From positions 1-32,472 of the forward strand of contig DLRM01000057.1 in assembly GCA_002500505.1 (NCBI GenBank): a stretch of DNA of 32,472 bases. Direction: 5' to 3'. The position numbers and the translations under genes are program-made. Source of the stretch: Planctomycetes bacterium UBA7888 (GTDB lineage Bacteria; Planctomycetota; UBA1135). Below, in pieces: positions 31,762 through 32,472 of the stretch. Position 1 is the first letter of the stretch; each line of letters starts with the position of its first letter. Under the pieces are notes generated by a model that was not told the origin of the DNA, made no database searches, and was given only the letters and a program-made list of their open reading frames with translations.

Positions 31762-32031
31762 CTAGCGGTTCCCGGTTCGGCGAATCCCTCCACCCGAGGA
31801 AAAGCCGGAGCTTGGGCCGGGGCCTGAGTTGTTCGAGTCGCCACCAGAACTTTGTGCGCCGCCGTCTCCGTTCACCAATTCGACAACGCCTTCTTCAAGG
31901 AGTTTCTGGACGGCAGGGTGTGCAACTGCCTTGGCAGTAATTTGGCCTACTTTGGCGGGTCCAAGGCGGAGCACTTTCCCACCAGGTAAACTGATTTTGA
32001 GCGGCCGACTGGTCTTGTTCAGGATGTCCAT
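31762..32031 (-). CDS. Small protein with compact N-terminal domain and Gly/Ser/Asn-rich tail
   Basis: About 89 residues from ATG 32031. An upstream TTG would start among residues that look non-coding. Residues 1-52 form a compact basic segment (MDILNKTSRPLKISLPGGK, then VLRLGPAKVGQITAKA and VQKLLEEGVVEL) that could be a small beta/alpha domain. Residues 55-89 are low complexity, rich in Gly, Ser, Asn and Pro. I do not recognise the family. A small virion- or secretion-associated protein of the type with a PGG beta-turn is possible, but nothing supports a specific function. The stop is 9 nt before the MscS gene. Confidence 0.6.
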   Translation of the reverse strand: MDILNKTSRPLKISLPGGKVLRLGPAKVGQITAKAVAHPAVQKLLEEGVVELVNGDGGAQSSGGDSNNSGPGPSSGFSSGGGIRRTGNR

Positions 32032-32075
32032 TGTTGCCCACCTTACAGGCTCTGGCACATTTGAATGCAATAAGG

Positions 32076-32105
32076 AAAGGCCCTCGACGCATGCCGAGGA
32101 CCTTT
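32076..32105 (-). terminator. Terminator-like hairpin between the two small minus-strand genes
   Basis: On the minus strand AAAGG-T-CCTCG pairs with CGAGG-G-CCTTT around an 8-nt loop. The ten Watson-Crick pairs include one internal T-G wobble, and a T-rich tail follows. It stands 20 nt after the stop of the Met-rich gene and before the start of the 89-aa gene, as expected for a terminator. Confidence 0.65.
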
Positions 32106-32124
32106 GTATTGGAAGTTGCGAAAG

Positions 32125-32472
32125 TTAGTTGTTCGCAATCTGGTTGAGGAGTGCCTCGATGCGATTGAGTTGCTCTTCCAAGCGAGAGATGCGCTCTTCC
32201 ATTTCTGTGAATTGACTAGAGCCTTGCATCATCATATGGGAGCCTTCAGTCCAGGCGAACTCCGCGCCACCGAGATTTTCTAGGTCAATGTCAATGCCAA
32301 GACCTTCGAGGTCGAGGTCATCGCCACCCATTTCAACCATATTGCCGTCTTCGTCCATGGTCATCACTTTGACCATGACTTGAGCTTCGCTGCGAGGCAT
32401 GTCTCCGCCGCCGAACATCATCATGCGATGGAAGTCCATCATGGGCATGCCTTTGCTCATGGAGCTACAGCC
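32125..32472 (-). CDS. Met-rich acidic protein with C-terminal coiled coil (start possibly outside window)
   Basis: At least 111 residues from ATG 32460. The frame stays open to the window edge, adding GCSS before the Met, so the real start may lie outside, and G-C-S-S is compatible with the end of a lipobox. The first 30 residues have many Met (MPMMDFHRMMMFGGG). The middle is acidic (DLDLEGLGIDIDLENLG). The last 28 residues form a heptad-like helix (MEERISRLEEQLNRIEALLNQI) that should trimerise or dimerise. Met-rich segments can bind Cu(I), but this is only a possibility. No family is recognised. Confidence 0.6.
   Translation of the reverse strand, partial: GCSSMSKGMPMMDFHRMMMFGGGDMPRSEAQVMVKVMTMDEDGNMVEMGGDDLDLEGLGIDIDLENLGGAEFAWTEGSHMMMQGSSQFTEMEERISRLEEQLNRIEALLNQIANN

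Noticed and set aside
1..32472. Mobile elements, CRISPR arrays, tRNA or rRNA genes, phage modules.
   Set aside because: No transposase, integrase, repeat-spacer pattern, inverted-repeat ends or RNA gene signature was seen on reading both strands.

Overview
The window is a compact, gene-dense stretch of bacterial chromosome of roughly 50-55% G+C, with no rRNA, tRNA, insertion sequence or CRISPR array that I can see. Lipoboxes, a twin-arginine signal, an MsbA-like exporter, periplasmic foldase-like lipoproteins and formylglycine-type sulfatases suggest a Gram-negative, probably aquatic, uncultured bacterium. The gene mix would suit the Planctomycetota/Verrucomicrobiota sphere or another deep-branching Gram-negative lineage, but the phylum cannot be fixed from this sequence. 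Genes overlap by a few bases within operons and also tail to tail. Many genes inside operons have Shine-Dalgarno sites. Several first genes instead have a TANNNT box exactly six bases before the ATG, which suggests leaderless transcripts.

Layout. 1-1587: end of an unknown gene, methylthioadenosine phosphorylase (mtnP) and a YigZ/IMPACT protein. 1590-4424 (minus): one ORF with two complete sulfatase domains, apparently a lipoprotein. 4436-12853: the most interesting region. It holds a DUF2064-type transferase and an AhpD-like selenoprotein (minus), then a divergent TVP38 membrane protein, an ArsM-like methyltransferase and an ArsS-like radical SAM enzyme, a convergent membrane polyferredoxin, a large Asp-box beta-propeller and a family-2 glycosyltransferase. 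13036-17651: a Tat-exported asparaginase-type Ntn hydrolase with hydantoinase/oxoprolinase subunits A and B. 17702-21267 (minus): a NYN-domain protein, a DEDDh exonuclease with a WYL-like tail, a metallopeptidase-like protein with a broken HExxH motif, and a parvulin-like lipoprotein. 21335-24714: a second parvulin-like lipoprotein and an ABC exporter. 24711-25894 (minus): ispF and ispD. 25923-30471: ruvC, a nuclease-fold-like protein, a helix-hairpin-helix protein, nadC, a VanZ-like protein and purB. 30520-32472 (minus): a MscS channel and two small proteins, the last cut by the window edge.

The key discovery is at 5056-5601. What looks like two unrelated short ORFs is one AhpD/carboxymuconolactone-decarboxylase-like protein interrupted by a single in-frame TGA. 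The TGA sits exactly where the second Cys of the family's CxxC motif belongs, giving C-F-Y-U. A perfect 6-bp hairpin with a G in its loop follows 18 nt downstream, where a bacterial SECIS element is expected. The gene is translationally coupled to a transferase of the family TIGRFAMs calls rSAM/selenodomain-associated transferase 1. The radical SAM protein (ArsS type) and transferase 2 lie nearby. Together these genes look like an arsenosugar or related organometalloid pathway: ArsM methylates, ArsS adds the 5'-deoxyadenosyl group, nucleoside processing and glycosyl transfer follow, and the selenoprotein and polyferredoxin supply redox functions. The pathway assignment is inference. The selenocysteine reading rests directly on the sequence.
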